A DNA stretch of 64,000 bases from contig CAZQKW010000002.1 in the NCBI GenBank assembly GCA_964594075.1, positions 62,001-126,000 of the forward strand. Reading direction: 5' to 3'. Source of the stretch: CAZQKW01 sp964594075. GTDB taxonomy: Bacteria > Desulfobacterota > WTBG01 > CAIYCZ01. A program made the position numbers and the translations under genes. Each line of letters begins with the position of its first letter. Within the stretch, counting starts at the first letter, position 1. The notes beneath the pieces were generated by a model, which was not told the origin of the DNA, ran no database searches, and saw only the letters and a program-made list of their open reading frames with translations. This document shows positions 1 through 8,541 of the stretch, in pieces.

Positions 1-311
1 GTTCAATGGGCAATGCGGGCCAGTCAAATTATTCAGCTTCCAAAGCCGGTGTTATGGGGTTCACTAAGGCGGTTGCTCGCGAATATGCAGAGTACGGCAT
101 CACGGTAAATGCCGTGGCGCCAGGATTTATTGAAACCGCAATGACCGATGCGATTCCTCAGAAAGAACGCGATATGCTCATCGCGCAAATTCCTGCAAAA
201 CGCCTCGGCACTCCACATGATGTCGCATTTATGGTTTGTTTCCTGGCAAGCAAATATGCAGATTACATTACCGGCCAAGTAATACATATCAATGGCGGGC
301 TTTATATGTAA
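1..311 (+). CDS. fabG: 3-oxoacyl-ACP reductase, C-terminal part (5' end outside window)
   Basis: Only the last ~103 codons are present and the reading frame is open to the left edge. The visible segment carries the SDR active-site YxxxK (Tyr-Ser-Ala-Ser-Lys) about ten codons in, the conserved NAVAPGFIETAMT stretch and the C-terminal ITGQVIHINGG motif of FabG. FabG reduces 3-oxoacyl-ACP with NADPH in type II fatty-acid synthesis in the cytoplasm. It is followed by acpP and fabF, the usual fab order, which supports FabG over other SDRs. Confidence 0.93.
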   Translation, partial: SMGNAGQSNYSASKAGVMGFTKAVAREYAEYGITVNAVAPGFIETAMTDAIPQKERDMLIAQIPAKRLGTPHDVAFMVCFLASKYADYITGQVIHINGGLYM

Positions 312-422
312 GCATCACACAGCGCACGGACGTCCAAAATGGGCGATTTTATACTTGGATAAGAGATGAATATCATGAATGAAAGCTACTAACATTCAAT
401 CTTTAAAAGGAGGTTATAGATC

Positions 423-671
423 ATGGCTGAAGAGAAATCGATTGAACAAATGGTAAAGGAAATTATTGTGGAACAGCTCTCTGTGAGCGAAGAAGAAGTC
501 GTTCCTGAAGCTTCTTTTGTTGACGATCTGGGCGCCGATTCTCTGGATCTGGTTGAATTAATAATGGTTTTTGAGGAAAAGTTCGGGCAGGAAATTCCCG
601 ATGAAGCGGCAGAGAAAATACAGACTGTGCAGGATGCAATAGACTACATTAAAGCCCATATGAAAAAATAA
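423..671 (+). CDS. acpP: acyl carrier protein
   Basis: An 82-residue acidic protein with the phosphopantetheine attachment motif Asp-Ser-Leu; the modified serine is residue 40. Size and the DDLGADSLDLVELIM core are typical of AcpP, which carries acyl chains between fatty-acid synthesis enzymes. A strong ribosome-binding site (AAAGGAGG) lies nine bases before the ATG. It sits between fabG and fabF, about 110 bp from the former and 71 bp from the latter, as in many bacterial fab operons. Confidence 0.97.
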   Translation: MAEEKSIEQMVKEIIVEQLSVSEEEVVPEASFVDDLGADSLDLVELIMVFEEKFGQEIPDEAAEKIQTVQDAIDYIKAHMKK

Positions 672-742
672 GGGGCATACCCACAATTTTTCTGGTAGTT
701 TAGAGCAAAATTTCCAGCAATTTTAAACGGAGCACAGCAGCA

Positions 743-1984
743 TTGAAAAAAAGAGTTGTTATAACCGGTATGGGCATAGTGTCGCCTCTCGGTATCGGTA
801 TAGAGGAAAACTGGCAGGCTCTTTGTCAGGGCAAGTCAGGTATTGGCCCTATCACGCGGTTTGATACCACCGAGTATCCGGCAAAAATAGCAGGCGAGGT
901 AAAAAATTTTAATCCTGAAGAGTATGTGGATAAAAAAGATCTGAAAAAAATGGATATTTTTATTCAGTATGCTCTGGCGGCAGGAAGTATGGCAATTAAA
1001 CAATCCGGTCTTATTATCAATGAAAGTAATGCTGACCGGGTTGGAGTGCTGGTCGGATCGGGATTGGGGGGCCTGCAGACAATTGAAAAATATCACACCA
1101 TGCTTTTGCAGAGCGGTCCCAAAAAAATATCCCCGTTTTTTGTCCCCATGCTTATTGTAAATTTAGCACCAGGCCAGATTTCTATCTATTTTGGTTGTCG
1201 GGGCCCTAACAGCAGCGTGGTAACAGCCTGTGCTACCGGCAATCATTCTATTGGCGAAGCGTTTCGCATTATTCAACGCGGGGATGCTGATGCTATGATA
1301 GCCGGCGGCGTTGAGTCAACAATTACGCCGCTTGCAGTTGCCGGTTTTTGCGCGCTCAAGGCGCTTTCAACCAGAAATGATGAACCTGAAAAAGCCAGCC
1401 GTCCATTTGAAAAAAACCGCGACGGATTTGTTATGGCTGAGGGTGCCGGTATTTTAGTGCTGGAAAGTCTGGAATGTGCGCTTCGGCGCGGTGCGCCGAT
1501 CTTTGCTGAAATTATCGGATTTGGATGCAACGCCGATGCCTATCATATCACCGCGCCATCTCCTAACGGCGAGGGGGCTGCACGTTGTATGCAAATTGCG
1601 CTTGATGATGCGGAGATAAAGCCTGAGGACGTTGACTATGTCAACGCGCATGGCACATCTACTCCTATGAATGACCTGTCTGAAACCATTGCCATGAAAA
1701 CCGTCTTCGGGGAGCACGTAAAACAGCTACCAGTTAGTTCTACGAAATCAATGACCGGCCACATGCTTGGCGCTGCAGGCGGAGCTGAGGCTATTTTTAG
1801 CATACTCACTATTACTCACGGCATCATTCCGCCAACCATCAATTATGATGAGCCTGACCCTGAATGCGATCTTGATTATGTCCCCAATGTTGCGCGAAAA
1901 CAAGACGTTCGAATAGCGATGAGCAATTCATTCGGTTTTGGCGGAACTAATGCAACCCTCATTTTTAAAGCCTATGAGGAATAG
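743..1984 (+). CDS. fabF: 3-oxoacyl-ACP synthase II
   Basis: A 413-residue condensing enzyme of the FabF/FabB family, the usual length for FabF. The Cys-His-His triad is visible: Cys163 (TACATG), His303 (NAHGTST) and His340 (KSMTGHMLGAAGG). The C-terminal SNSFGFGGTNATLIF loop is intact. It elongates acyl-ACP with malonyl-ACP. The start is a TTG at 743, preceded by a weak purine-rich site; the protein then begins MKKRVVITGMG, which matches the family N-terminus, so no upstream ATG is needed. The stop is five bases before rpiB, suggesting co-transcription. Confidence 0.96.
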   Translation: MKKRVVITGMGIVSPLGIGIEENWQALCQGKSGIGPITRFDTTEYPAKIAGEVKNFNPEEYVDKKDLKKMDIFIQYALAAGSMAIKQSGLIINESNADRVGVLVGSGLGGLQTIEKYHTMLLQSGPKKISPFFVPMLIVNLAPGQISIYFGCRGPNSSVVTACATGNHSIGEAFRIIQRGDADAMIAGGVESTITPLAVAGFCALKALSTRNDEPEKASRPFEKNRDGFVMAEGAGILVLESLECALRRGAPIFAEIIGFGCNADAYHITAPSPNGEGAARCMQIALDDAEIKPEDVDYVNAHGTSTPMNDLSETIAMKTVFGEHVKQLPVSSTKSMTGHMLGAAGGAEAIFSILTITHGIIPPTINYDEPDPECDLDYVPNVARKQDVRIAMSNSFGFGGTNATLIFKAYEE

Positions 1985-1989
1985 CCCCC

Positions 1990-2451
1990 ATGGGGAATAA
2001 GACGGCGCTTGGTTCAGATCATCGCGGTTTAGCACTAAAAAAACATATCTCTGTAATTCTTGACAAAATGGGAATAGAGACAGATGACATGGGCGTATTT
2101 ACCGATGATGCCGCTGACTACCCGATTATTGCAAAAAATGTTGCGCACGCCGTCTCCACACAAACCTGTTCGCGGGGTATATTGATTTGCGGTTCCGGAA
2201 TCGGCATGTCCATTGTAGCCAATAAGTTTTTCGGAGTTCGTGCTGCGTTGTGTTCGTCGGTTGAGAATGCACGCAAAAGCCGTCAGCATAATGATGCTAA
2301 CGTTTTGGTATTAGGGCAAGATATAGACGAGGAAACCATATCACACATACTGAGGGTGTGGTTTGAAACACCCTTTGAAGGGGGGAGACACCAACGACGA
2401 CTTGACCAAATACGCGCTATAGAGCTTGAAAATTTTAAAAACACGTTTTAA
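1990..2451 (+). CDS. rpiB: ribose 5-phosphate isomerase B
   Basis: A 153-residue RpiB/LacAB-type sugar-phosphate isomerase that interconverts ribose 5-phosphate and ribulose 5-phosphate in the pentose phosphate pathway. The GSDHRG motif (His11) near the N-terminus, the catalytic Cys67 in LICGSGIGMSI, and the conserved RAALC and HNDANVLVLG segments are all present. The ATG follows the fabF stop by only five bases, so translation is probably coupled. Linkage of fabF and rpiB is common in deltaproteobacteria. It ends with a short Lys/Asn-rich tail. Confidence 0.93.
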   Translation: MGNKTALGSDHRGLALKKHISVILDKMGIETDDMGVFTDDAADYPIIAKNVAHAVSTQTCSRGILICGSGIGMSIVANKFFGVRAALCSSVENARKSRQHNDANVLVLGQDIDEETISHILRVWFETPFEGGRHQRRLDQIRAIELENFKNTF

Positions 2452-2501
2452 CAGCTTACTGACACTTTCTCCCTGCTTTTTTAGTTCCCCACACAAAGCG
2501 C

Positions 2502-2957
2502 ATGTCACATAAAATTAACCGTCCCGAATGGTCTGATTATTTCATGGACATTACCCACCTGGTTGCGCGCAGATCAACCTGTATCCGACGCCACGTCGGA
2601 GCGATAGTGGTAAAGGATAAAAGGATTCTGGCAACCGGCTATAACGGTGTTCCCACCGGTCTTCCCCACTGCGAAGATGTTGGCTGCATCCGCGACCAGC
2701 AAAACATCCCCTCGGGAGAGCGGCATGAGCTGTGCAGAGGCCTCCATGCCGAACAAAATGTCATTATTCAGGCTGCATTTCATGGCATTAGCATTAATGG
2801 CGGTATCTTGTTTTGCACCACCCTACCCTGCAGTATCTGCCTTAAAATGCTCATTAATGCAGGTATCAAAGAGATCGTCTATGAGCAGGGCTACCCTGAT
2901 GCGCTGACGCACCAGTTATTGAAAGACGCTGACCTTACATTGACAAAATTCAAATAA
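2502..2957 (+). CDS. dCMP deaminase family protein (ComEB-like)
   Basis: A 151-residue cytidine/deoxycytidylate deaminase-fold enzyme. The zinc site is clear: His82-Ala-Glu84 and the PCxxC pair Cys110/Cys113. A NGVPTGLPHCEDVGC segment near residues 48-62 matches the nucleotide-binding region of dCMP deaminases. It should convert dCMP to dUMP, feeding dTMP synthesis. It lies between rpiB and nrdR, as in many deltaproteobacteria, where glyA often intervenes but is missing here. It could alternatively act on another deoxynucleotide; the family assignment is firm. Confidence 0.9.
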   Translation: MSHKINRPEWSDYFMDITHLVARRSTCIRRHVGAIVVKDKRILATGYNGVPTGLPHCEDVGCIRDQQNIPSGERHELCRGLHAEQNVIIQAAFHGISINGGILFCTTLPCSICLKMLINAGIKEIVYEQGYPDALTHQLLKDADLTLTKFK

Positions 2958-3110
2958 GTTATTAAAATAAAGCTAAAATAAATCATTTTAAAAAAACCTG
3001 TTACGATCACTCGGTTGGTGTTCTGTGGTTTTTTTGCCATTTAATAGTGCGTTTTGGTAGTTTTTTCTGGGCGAAACTACGCATCATAAAAAACCGCGTA
3101 GTTAATAATT

Positions 3111-3221
3111 GACCGATTTCATGCCGCGCAAGCCCCGCTTTATAAGCGGGGTCAAGAGGCATATATCGGAAAAGGATAATTAAGCTCCGGGAAGCCCCGC
3201 CTTGGAGGTGGGGAGCTTCAC
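3111..3221 (+). repeat. two-hairpin ~110-nt repeat, copy A
   Basis: One of three related copies in the window (others at 33019-33126 and 63344-63454). The first half can form a hairpin CCCCGCTT-TAT-AAGCGGGG inside an outer stem (CCGAT...ATGCC with GGCAT...ATCGG). The second half forms GAAGCCCCGCC / GGTGGGGAGCTTC. It lies in the gap between the dCMP deaminase gene and nrdR, ending 26 bp before the nrdR ATG. It may be a REP/RAYT-type element, a remnant end of an IS200/IS605-like element, or a structured RNA. Confidence 0.8.
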
Positions 3222-3247
3222 AATGCCGTTTTTTAAAGGGGGAAACA

Positions 3248-3706
3248 ATGAAATGCCCGTTTTGCGGAGAAATAGAAGATAAGGTAATTGATTCACGCAG
3301 CAGCAAAGATGGCGACTCAATACGAAGAAGAAGAGAGTGTGCTTCCTGTAAAAAACGATTTACCACGCACGAAAAGATAGAAGAAACGCTTCCCTCAATC
3401 ATCAAAAAAGACGGGCGACGCGAGCCCTTTGACAGAGACAAGATATTAAAGGGAATGCGCATAGCCTGCCGAAAGCGGCCGGTCAGCACCGAAGCAATTG
3501 ATGCAGCAGTGGATAAGATAGAACGAGAGCTCCAGGAGCGCGGACAAAAAGAGATCAAGGCGTCAGAAATTGGCGAGCGCGTGATGCAGGAACTGCATGA
3601 TCTTGATGAAGTTGCATATGTGCGTTTTGCATCGGTATATCGGTCATTCAAGGACATCAGCGAATTTATGGCTGAGGTAAAAACTTTGCTCAGCAGCAAA
3701 CGATGA
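3248..3706 (+). CDS. nrdR: transcriptional repressor NrdR
   Basis: A 152-residue NrdR, the zinc-ribbon/ATP-cone repressor of ribonucleotide reductase genes. The zinc ribbon uses Cys3/Cys6 and Cys31/Cys34. The ATP cone follows from about residue 47 (SIIKKDGRREPFDRDKI). It ends at the expected length. The ATG has a purine-rich AAAGGGGG site upstream. The stop overlaps the ribD start (ATGA), so the two are translationally coupled, a common arrangement. The upstream spacer contains repeat copy A. Confidence 0.97.
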   Translation: MKCPFCGEIEDKVIDSRSSKDGDSIRRRRECASCKKRFTTHEKIEETLPSIIKKDGRREPFDRDKILKGMRIACRKRPVSTEAIDAAVDKIERELQERGQKEIKASEIGERVMQELHDLDEVAYVRFASVYRSFKDISEFMAEVKTLLSSKR

Positions 3707-4833
3707 AAAGCCATGCCCAGCCAACTCATACGCAAAAGAACCGATTTATGGCAGAAGCCATCCGCTTGGCGCGCAAAGGCGCGGGGATGGTCAGCCCAAA
3801 TCCTTTGGTAGGCGCGGTAATAGTAAAAAATAATGAGATTGTTGGCCGCGGATATCACGGTCGCTACGGCGGTCCTCATGCAGAGGTCTCTGCTCTACAA
3901 GAAGCCGGTGAAAACGCGCTGGGAGCCGATCTGTATGTTAATCTTGAGCCATGCTGTCATTTTGGAAAAACGCCGCCTTGCACGGATGTTTTGATAAAGT
4001 GTGGCATTAAGAGAGCGTTTATCGGCATCCAAGACCCGAATCCACTAGTCGGCGGCAAAGGATTACTGGCTTTGCAAAAAGCCGGCATTGAAGTTGAGAC
4101 CGGCATACTTGCCGATAAATGCCGCGTGCTTAATGAGACATTCATAAAATATATAACGTACAAAATACCATTTGTGACGCTTAAATTAGCAGCAACCCTT
4201 GATGGCAAAATAGCAACCGTAACAGGGGATTCCCAATGGATTAGCGGTGAAGCTGCGCGACGGTGTGTGCATCGGCTGCGATATGAAGCAGACGCCGTGA
4301 TGGTAGGAATCGGCACGGTAATTGCTGATAACCCGTTGCTCACAAATCGTTATTATAAAACATCGCATAAAAGAAATCCTCAACGGTTTATTATTGATTC
4401 GAGGCTCAGAATTCCCTTATCGTGCCGACTATTGAAAACAGCGCCTGAAGTTAAAACAGTTATTGCCACAACGCAACGTGCGCCAAAAAACAAAATTACA
4501 AAAATAACACAACGAGGAGCTGAGGTCATTATTGCCCCAGCACATAATGGACACGTAAATTTGAAACACTTAATGAAACTCCTTGCAGAGCGCGGAATAT
4601 CCTCTGTGGTTATAGAAGGTGGCGCAGAACTGGGAGCTGCGGCGTTGCTCTATGGCATTGTAGACAAAGTGCTTTTTTTCTTTGCTCCTAAAATAATCGG
4701 CGGCCGGCATGCTCGCGGCATGATTGGCGGTGACGGGGTGCGAAAAATTGCAGATGCAATTCGGCTGAGTAATATGCATTGCAGAAAAGTAGGCAATGAC
4801 CTTCTTGTAGAAGGGTATGTTGCTAACTACTAA
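3703..4833 (+). CDS. ribD: bifunctional riboflavin biosynthesis deaminase/reductase
   Basis: A 376-residue RibD. The N-terminal deaminase domain (about 1-150) has His59-Ala-Glu61 and the zinc cysteines Cys84 and Cys93. The C-terminal reductase domain (about 155-376) begins at the conserved PFVTLKLAATLDGKIA segment and includes the VIEGGAELGAA motif. It carries out the second and third steps from GTP to riboflavin. It is first of a complete rib set (ribD, ribE, ribBA, ribH) and overlaps nrdR by four bases. No FMN riboswitch is seen upstream. Confidence 0.96.
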   Translation: MKSHAQPTHTQKNRFMAEAIRLARKGAGMVSPNPLVGAVIVKNNEIVGRGYHGRYGGPHAEVSALQEAGENALGADLYVNLEPCCHFGKTPPCTDVLIKCGIKRAFIGIQDPNPLVGGKGLLALQKAGIEVETGILADKCRVLNETFIKYITYKIPFVTLKLAATLDGKIATVTGDSQWISGEAARRCVHRLRYEADAVMVGIGTVIADNPLLTNRYYKTSHKRNPQRFIIDSRLRIPLSCRLLKTAPEVKTVIATTQRAPKNKITKITQRGAEVIIAPAHNGHVNLKHLMKLLAERGISSVVIEGGAELGAAALLYGIVDKVLFFFAPKIIGGRHARGMIGGDGVRKIADAIRLSNMHCRKVGNDLLVEGYVANY

Positions 4834-4869
4834 CAGCACCAGTTATTAAATTCATTACAATCTAATGAT

Positions 4870-5514
4870 ATGTTTACCGGCATTATTGAGGATGTGGGGG
4901 CAATAACGAAAATTGAACACCGGCCTCAGTCTGCACAAATTTTTATTACGTGCGAACTGGTGCAGATGGGGGTATCGCGGGGCGATAGCATCGCCGTTGA
5001 CGGCGTGTGTCTTACTGTTTGTGCGCTCACTGACGACACATTCTGCGCTGACCTCTCGCCGGAAACATTGAAGCGCACAACCTTGGGAACAAAACGTATT
5101 GGCGCAAAAGTAAATTTAGAGCGGGCACTGAAGTTTTCCGACCGATTGGGAGGGCATATCGTTACGGGCCATATAGACGGTATTGCCGTCATAAAGTCCA
5201 TCGTCCCTTATTCCCATGCGACCCAAATTGATTTTTCTGCGCCTCCTCCAATTCTGCGCTACCTGGTGGAAAAGGGGTCCGTAGCCATAGACGGCATAAG
5301 CCTGACGGTAAATCAGTGTACTGATACGGGCTTTAATGTTATGATCGTCCCGTTCACTGCATCACATACGACGTTGGCATACAAAAAGCTGGGCGATAAA
5401 GTCAATATAGAAAGTGACATCATTGGAAAATATGTTGCAAAATTTCTTTCTCAAAACCCCGCATCTCCCACAACGATCACACGGGATTTTTTAGATAAAT
5501 TTAATTTTACCTAA
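4870..5514 (+). CDS. ribE: riboflavin synthase, alpha chain
   Basis: A 214-residue protein of two tandem lumazine-binding domains. The first starts MFTGIIEDVG; the second starts near residue 95 at LGGHIVTGHIDG. It dismutates two 6,7-dimethyl-8-ribityllumazine molecules to riboflavin. Length is normal (about 200-215). It is separated from ribD by 36 bp and from ribBA by 47 bp on the same strand, consistent with one rib operon. No residues appear missing. Confidence 0.95.
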   Translation: MFTGIIEDVGAITKIEHRPQSAQIFITCELVQMGVSRGDSIAVDGVCLTVCALTDDTFCADLSPETLKRTTLGTKRIGAKVNLERALKFSDRLGGHIVTGHIDGIAVIKSIVPYSHATQIDFSAPPPILRYLVEKGSVAIDGISLTVNQCTDTGFNVMIVPFTASHTTLAYKKLGDKVNIESDIIGKYVAKFLSQNPASPTTITRDFLDKFNFT

Positions 5515-5561
5515 TTATGAACATGCCGGTCTGATTTTTTAAAAAAAGGACTATACATATT

Positions 5562-6767
5562 ATGCAGATAACACGCGTCAAAAAAGCTATTGAAGAAATT
5601 AAAAAAGGCAAAATGGTAATTCTTTGCGATGATGAGGATCGTGAAAACGAAGGCGATCTTACCATGGCTGCTGAAAAAGTTACACCCGAGGCCATTAATT
5701 TTATGGCAAAATACGCTCGGGGGCTTATCTGTTTATCCCTGACTGAAGAAAAGGCACGAGAACTTGATCTGCCACTAATGGTGCGCGATAACACATCATC
5801 GTTTCAAACTGCCTTCACAGTTTCAATTGATGCAAAAAAAGGCACGACTACCGGCATTTCGGCTGCTGACCGTGCAGTTACCATTCTTACTGCGATTGCT
5901 GACGGCACTAAACCAGAAGACCTGGCGCGCCCCGGCCATGTATTCCCGCTCCAGGCAAAATCAGGCGGCGTCCTGCAACGCACCGGCCAGACGGAGGGAT
6001 CGGTTGATCTTGCCCGGCTTGCCGGACTGAAGCCGGCCGGTGTAATTTGTGAAATAATGAATGAGGATGGAACTATGGCGCGCATGCCCGACCTGGAAAA
6101 GTTTGCCCGCGAACATGATTTGATAATCGTAACCGTCGCCGACATAATCCGCTACCGCCTTAATATGGAGTCTCTGGTAAAACGTGCTGTAGAAACTGTC
6201 CTTCCCACCGAATATGGCGGCGAGTTCAAAACCATAATTTATGAAAATCTTGTTGATAATAAACACCATATCGCGCTGTGCAAAGGAGAGTGGGATGAAG
6301 ATGACGAGGTTCTGGTGCGAGTCCATTCTGAATGTTTAACCGGCGATGCTTTAGGATCATTACGTTGCGATTGTGGCGAACAACTGCATGCGGCAATGTC
6401 AATCATTGAGCAGGAGGGCAAGGGAATTATTGTTTATATGCGCCAGGAAGGCCGGGGGATAGGTTTTTTTAACAAAATGCGCGCGTATGCCCTTCAAGAT
6501 CAGGGTAAAGATACGGTTGAAGCAAATCTTGATCTTGGGTTTCAGGAGGATTTGCGCGACTATGGAATTGGCGCCCAAATACTGCGCGATCTGGGCGTGA
6601 AAAAAATGCGGCTTTTGACAAACAACCCCAGAAAAATAATAGGCCTTGAGGCGTATGGACTTAAAATTACCGAGCGCGTCCCCATTCAGCCGAAACCAAA
6701 AAAGCATAATTTAAAATATCTTGAAACGAAAAAGAAGAAAATGGGACATATACTTGATTTTGATTAA
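5562..6767 (+). CDS. ribBA: bifunctional DHBP synthase / GTP cyclohydrolase II
   Basis: A 401-residue fusion. The N-terminal RibB domain (about 1-200) has the acidic DDEDRENEGDL metal-binding motif near residues 22-32 and the RPGHVFPL segment. The C-terminal RibA domain (about 205-401) has the zinc-binding HSECLTGDALGSLRCDCG motif and the RQEGRGIG loop. RibB makes dihydroxybutanone phosphate from ribulose 5-phosphate; RibA opens GTP. Both halves are full length. It lies 110 bp upstream of ribH, with a structured spacer between. Confidence 0.96.
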   Translation: MQITRVKKAIEEIKKGKMVILCDDEDRENEGDLTMAAEKVTPEAINFMAKYARGLICLSLTEEKARELDLPLMVRDNTSSFQTAFTVSIDAKKGTTTGISAADRAVTILTAIADGTKPEDLARPGHVFPLQAKSGGVLQRTGQTEGSVDLARLAGLKPAGVICEIMNEDGTMARMPDLEKFAREHDLIIVTVADIIRYRLNMESLVKRAVETVLPTEYGGEFKTIIYENLVDNKHHIALCKGEWDEDDEVLVRVHSECLTGDALGSLRCDCGEQLHAAMSIIEQEGKGIIVYMRQEGRGIGFFNKMRAYALQDQGKDTVEANLDLGFQEDLRDYGIGAQILRDLGVKKMRLLTNNPRKIIGLEAYGLKITERVPIQPKPKKHNLKYLETKKKKMGHILDFD

Positions 6768-6776
6768 GAAAATGAC

Positions 6777-6842
6777 TGAGGATTCAAGGGATCACGGATT
6801 CCCGTGTGGATGTTACATTGCACGTGCACTCTCGTATCCTCA
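6777..6842 (+). other. possible branched RNA structure between ribBA and ribH
   Basis: A 7-bp outer stem (TGAGGAT at 6777-6783 with ATCCTCA at 6836-6842) encloses two smaller hairpins, CACGG-ATTC-CCGTG and the self-complementary TGCACGTGCA. It lies 35 bp upstream of the ribH ATG. It does not contain FMN riboswitch sequence motifs. It may be a post-transcriptional element in the rib transcript, or chance pairing. Confidence 0.3.
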
Positions 6843-6876
6843 AAGCCCGGAACTTTTATACTAAAAAGGAGATCGT

Positions 6877-7344
6877 ATGAGCAAAACATATGAAGGAAAA
6901 TTAATCGCAAAGGATTATAAATTTGCATTAATTGTCAGCCGTTTCAACGATTTTATCGTGCGTAAACTTCTTGAAGGTGCTCTGGATGCGCTCCAGCGCC
7001 ATGGGGCCGAAGATAAGAACATTGCAATTATCAAAGTTCCCGGCGCATTTGAAATACCGCTCATCGCTAAAAAGCTGGCAAAGTCCGGCACGTATGATGC
7101 CGTAATCTGTCTGGGGGCAGTCATCCGCGGGTCAACACCGCATTTTGAATATGTGGCTGCAGAAGTTTCCAAGGGGATAGCCATGGTAAATCTTGAAACC
7201 GAGGTGCCGGTAACATTTGGCGTCCTGACTACTGATAATATTGAACAGGCAATTGAACGCGCAGGAAGTAAAGCGGGTAATAAAGGTTGGGATGCTGCAA
7301 TGTCAGCCATCGAAATGGTAAATTTGATCGCTGAGATGCGTTAG
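6877..7344 (+). CDS. ribH: 6,7-dimethyl-8-ribityllumazine synthase
   Basis: A 155-residue lumazine synthase, normal for the family. Key features are the SRFNDFIV N-terminal substrate loop, VPGAFEIP near residues 55-62, the GAVIRGSTPHFEYV segment with the catalytic His, and FGVLTTDNIEQA. It condenses dihydroxybutanone phosphate with the pyrimidine from RibD. A good ribosome-binding site (AAAAAGGAG) precedes the ATG. nusB follows within about 20 bp, the widespread ribH-nusB pair. Confidence 0.97.
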   Translation: MSKTYEGKLIAKDYKFALIVSRFNDFIVRKLLEGALDALQRHGAEDKNIAIIKVPGAFEIPLIAKKLAKSGTYDAVICLGAVIRGSTPHFEYVAAEVSKGIAMVNLETEVPVTFGVLTTDNIEQAIERAGSKAGNKGWDAAMSAIEMVNLIAEMR

Positions 7345-7364
7345 TTCTGTTTGAGGAGCGTTTG

Positions 7365-7787
7365 GTGGGAACGAGAAGAAAATCAAGAGAAATTGCCATT
7401 CAGATTCTCTACCAGCTCGAAATTAATGAAACTGATATTGACGACGCGGTTTCCACATACTGGGACGCATACGATCCGTCACCAGATCTCAAAGAATTTT
7501 CTTCCCATATTTTAAAAGGCGTATTTCGCCATCGTAAAGAGATTGACTCACTAATCAGTAAAACCTCCAATCACTGGTCATTACGGCGCATGCCTCCCGT
7601 TGACCGCAGTATTCTGCGTGCTGCAATATTTGAAATTCTGTATTGCCCCGATATACCGATTAAAGTGTCAATTGACGAAGCTATCGAACTGGCCAAAAAA
7701 TATGGCACTGAAAAATCAAGCGCATTTATTAACGGCATACTTGATAAGATTGCCCACCAATATCCTGACAAGAAGCTTTCCGCATAA
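7365..7787 (+). CDS. nusB: transcription antitermination protein NusB
   Basis: A 140-residue NusB from the GTG at 7365 (an in-frame TTG three bases earlier is possible). The GTG is favoured because GAGGAG lies six bases upstream. The protein starts MGTRRKSREIAIQILYQLE and contains the conserved PPVDRSILRAAIFEILY and INGILDKIA helices. NusB binds boxA RNA with NusE and supports rRNA antitermination. It is the last clear member of the rib-nusB run. Confidence 0.94.
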   Translation: MGTRRKSREIAIQILYQLEINETDIDDAVSTYWDAYDPSPDLKEFSSHILKGVFRHRKEIDSLISKTSNHWSLRRMPPVDRSILRAAIFEILYCPDIPIKVSIDEAIELAKKYGTEKSSAFINGILDKIAHQYPDKKLSA

Positions 7788-7975
7788 TTTCTTAATCTCA
7801 AAGCTCATAGAAAGCGCAGACTTATTTTAGAACCACAACAAATAATTGCTGTGGAAATACTTCCGGCACGCAGAGCTAATTAGAATTATGGGAAAAGTGG
7901 AGCCTTTATGTCCACGATTATAATCGGGACAGCAGTTCTTTTTTTAAACAATCCTCCTCCCTATTGGGCTAAGCA

Positions 7976-8374
7976 ATGAAAGAACTAACAGTAAAGACCA
8001 GCAGCAAAATTCAAATGATTGATATTACCCGAGAGATTCAAGAGCTTGTGCGCCAAAGCAAACTTCAACAGGGAATCTGTATAGTGTTTGTTCCCCACAC
8101 GACTGCTGCTGTTACCATAAATGAAAATGCTGATCCTGCAGTCATCCATGACATTATCGACGAACTGAGTAAAGTTATTCCGCAGCAGGATAATTATCGG
8201 CACGTGGAAGGCAATTCAGCTGCGCATATCAAAACCACTATTGTCGGTTGTTCTCAAGCAATTATAATCGAAGATGGCCGTCTTCAGCTCGGCACCTGGC
8301 AGTCGATTTTCTTTTGCGAATTTGACGGCCCACGCCATAGAAAGGTGTGGGTGAAAATCATAACAAGTGAATAG
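7976..8374 (+). CDS. YjbQ/UPF0047 family protein
   Basis: A 132-residue single-domain protein of the YjbQ family (secondary thiamine-phosphate synthase enzyme family). Family motifs are VPHTTAAVTINENADPAV around residues 41-58, GNSAAHIKTTIVG around 80-92, and the C-terminal LGTWQSIFFCEFDGPRHRKVWVK. Some members have weak thiamine phosphate synthase activity; the physiological role is not settled. It is 188 bp from nusB, so it may have its own promoter, though none stands out. Confidence 0.9.
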   Translation: MKELTVKTSSKIQMIDITREIQELVRQSKLQQGICIVFVPHTTAAVTINENADPAVIHDIIDELSKVIPQQDNYRHVEGNSAAHIKTTIVGCSQAIIIEDGRLQLGTWQSIFFCEFDGPRHRKVWVKIITSE

Positions 8375-8394
8375 GTAAAAAGAGAAAAAGGTCA

Positions 8395-8495
8395 AAAGGT
8401 TAAAAGCATGGTTGAGAAACAATGATTTGAAAATTTGGAAGGTTGGAAGCGACCTGCTTATTGTCAGTAGAAATACGACGAACCTTTTAACCTTT
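8395..8495. repeat. inverted repeat in the yjbQ-tatD spacer
   Basis: AAAGGTTAAAAG at 8395-8406 is exactly repeated in inverted orientation as CTTTTAACCTTT at 8484-8495. The flanks also pair imperfectly (AGGTAAAAAGAGAAAAAGG outside left, with its near complement near 8505-8525). It could form a long imperfect hairpin in RNA. Similar AAAGGTCAAAAG-type runs occur near 13205-13250 and 38430-38455, suggesting a dispersed intergenic repeat. Confidence 0.5.
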
Positions 8496-8541
8496 GTTGA
8501 GGTTTTGCCTTTTATCCTTTTTGCCTTCACTTTTTTAGCCT

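Noticed and set aside
3007..3879. A 290-codon minus-strand ORF
   Set aside because: It is antisense to nrdR and the start of ribD, runs through repeat copy A, and has no family features.
3200..6880. FMN riboswitch for the rib genes
   Set aside because: No conserved RFN-element sequence was found in any spacer upstream of ribD, ribE, ribBA or ribH.
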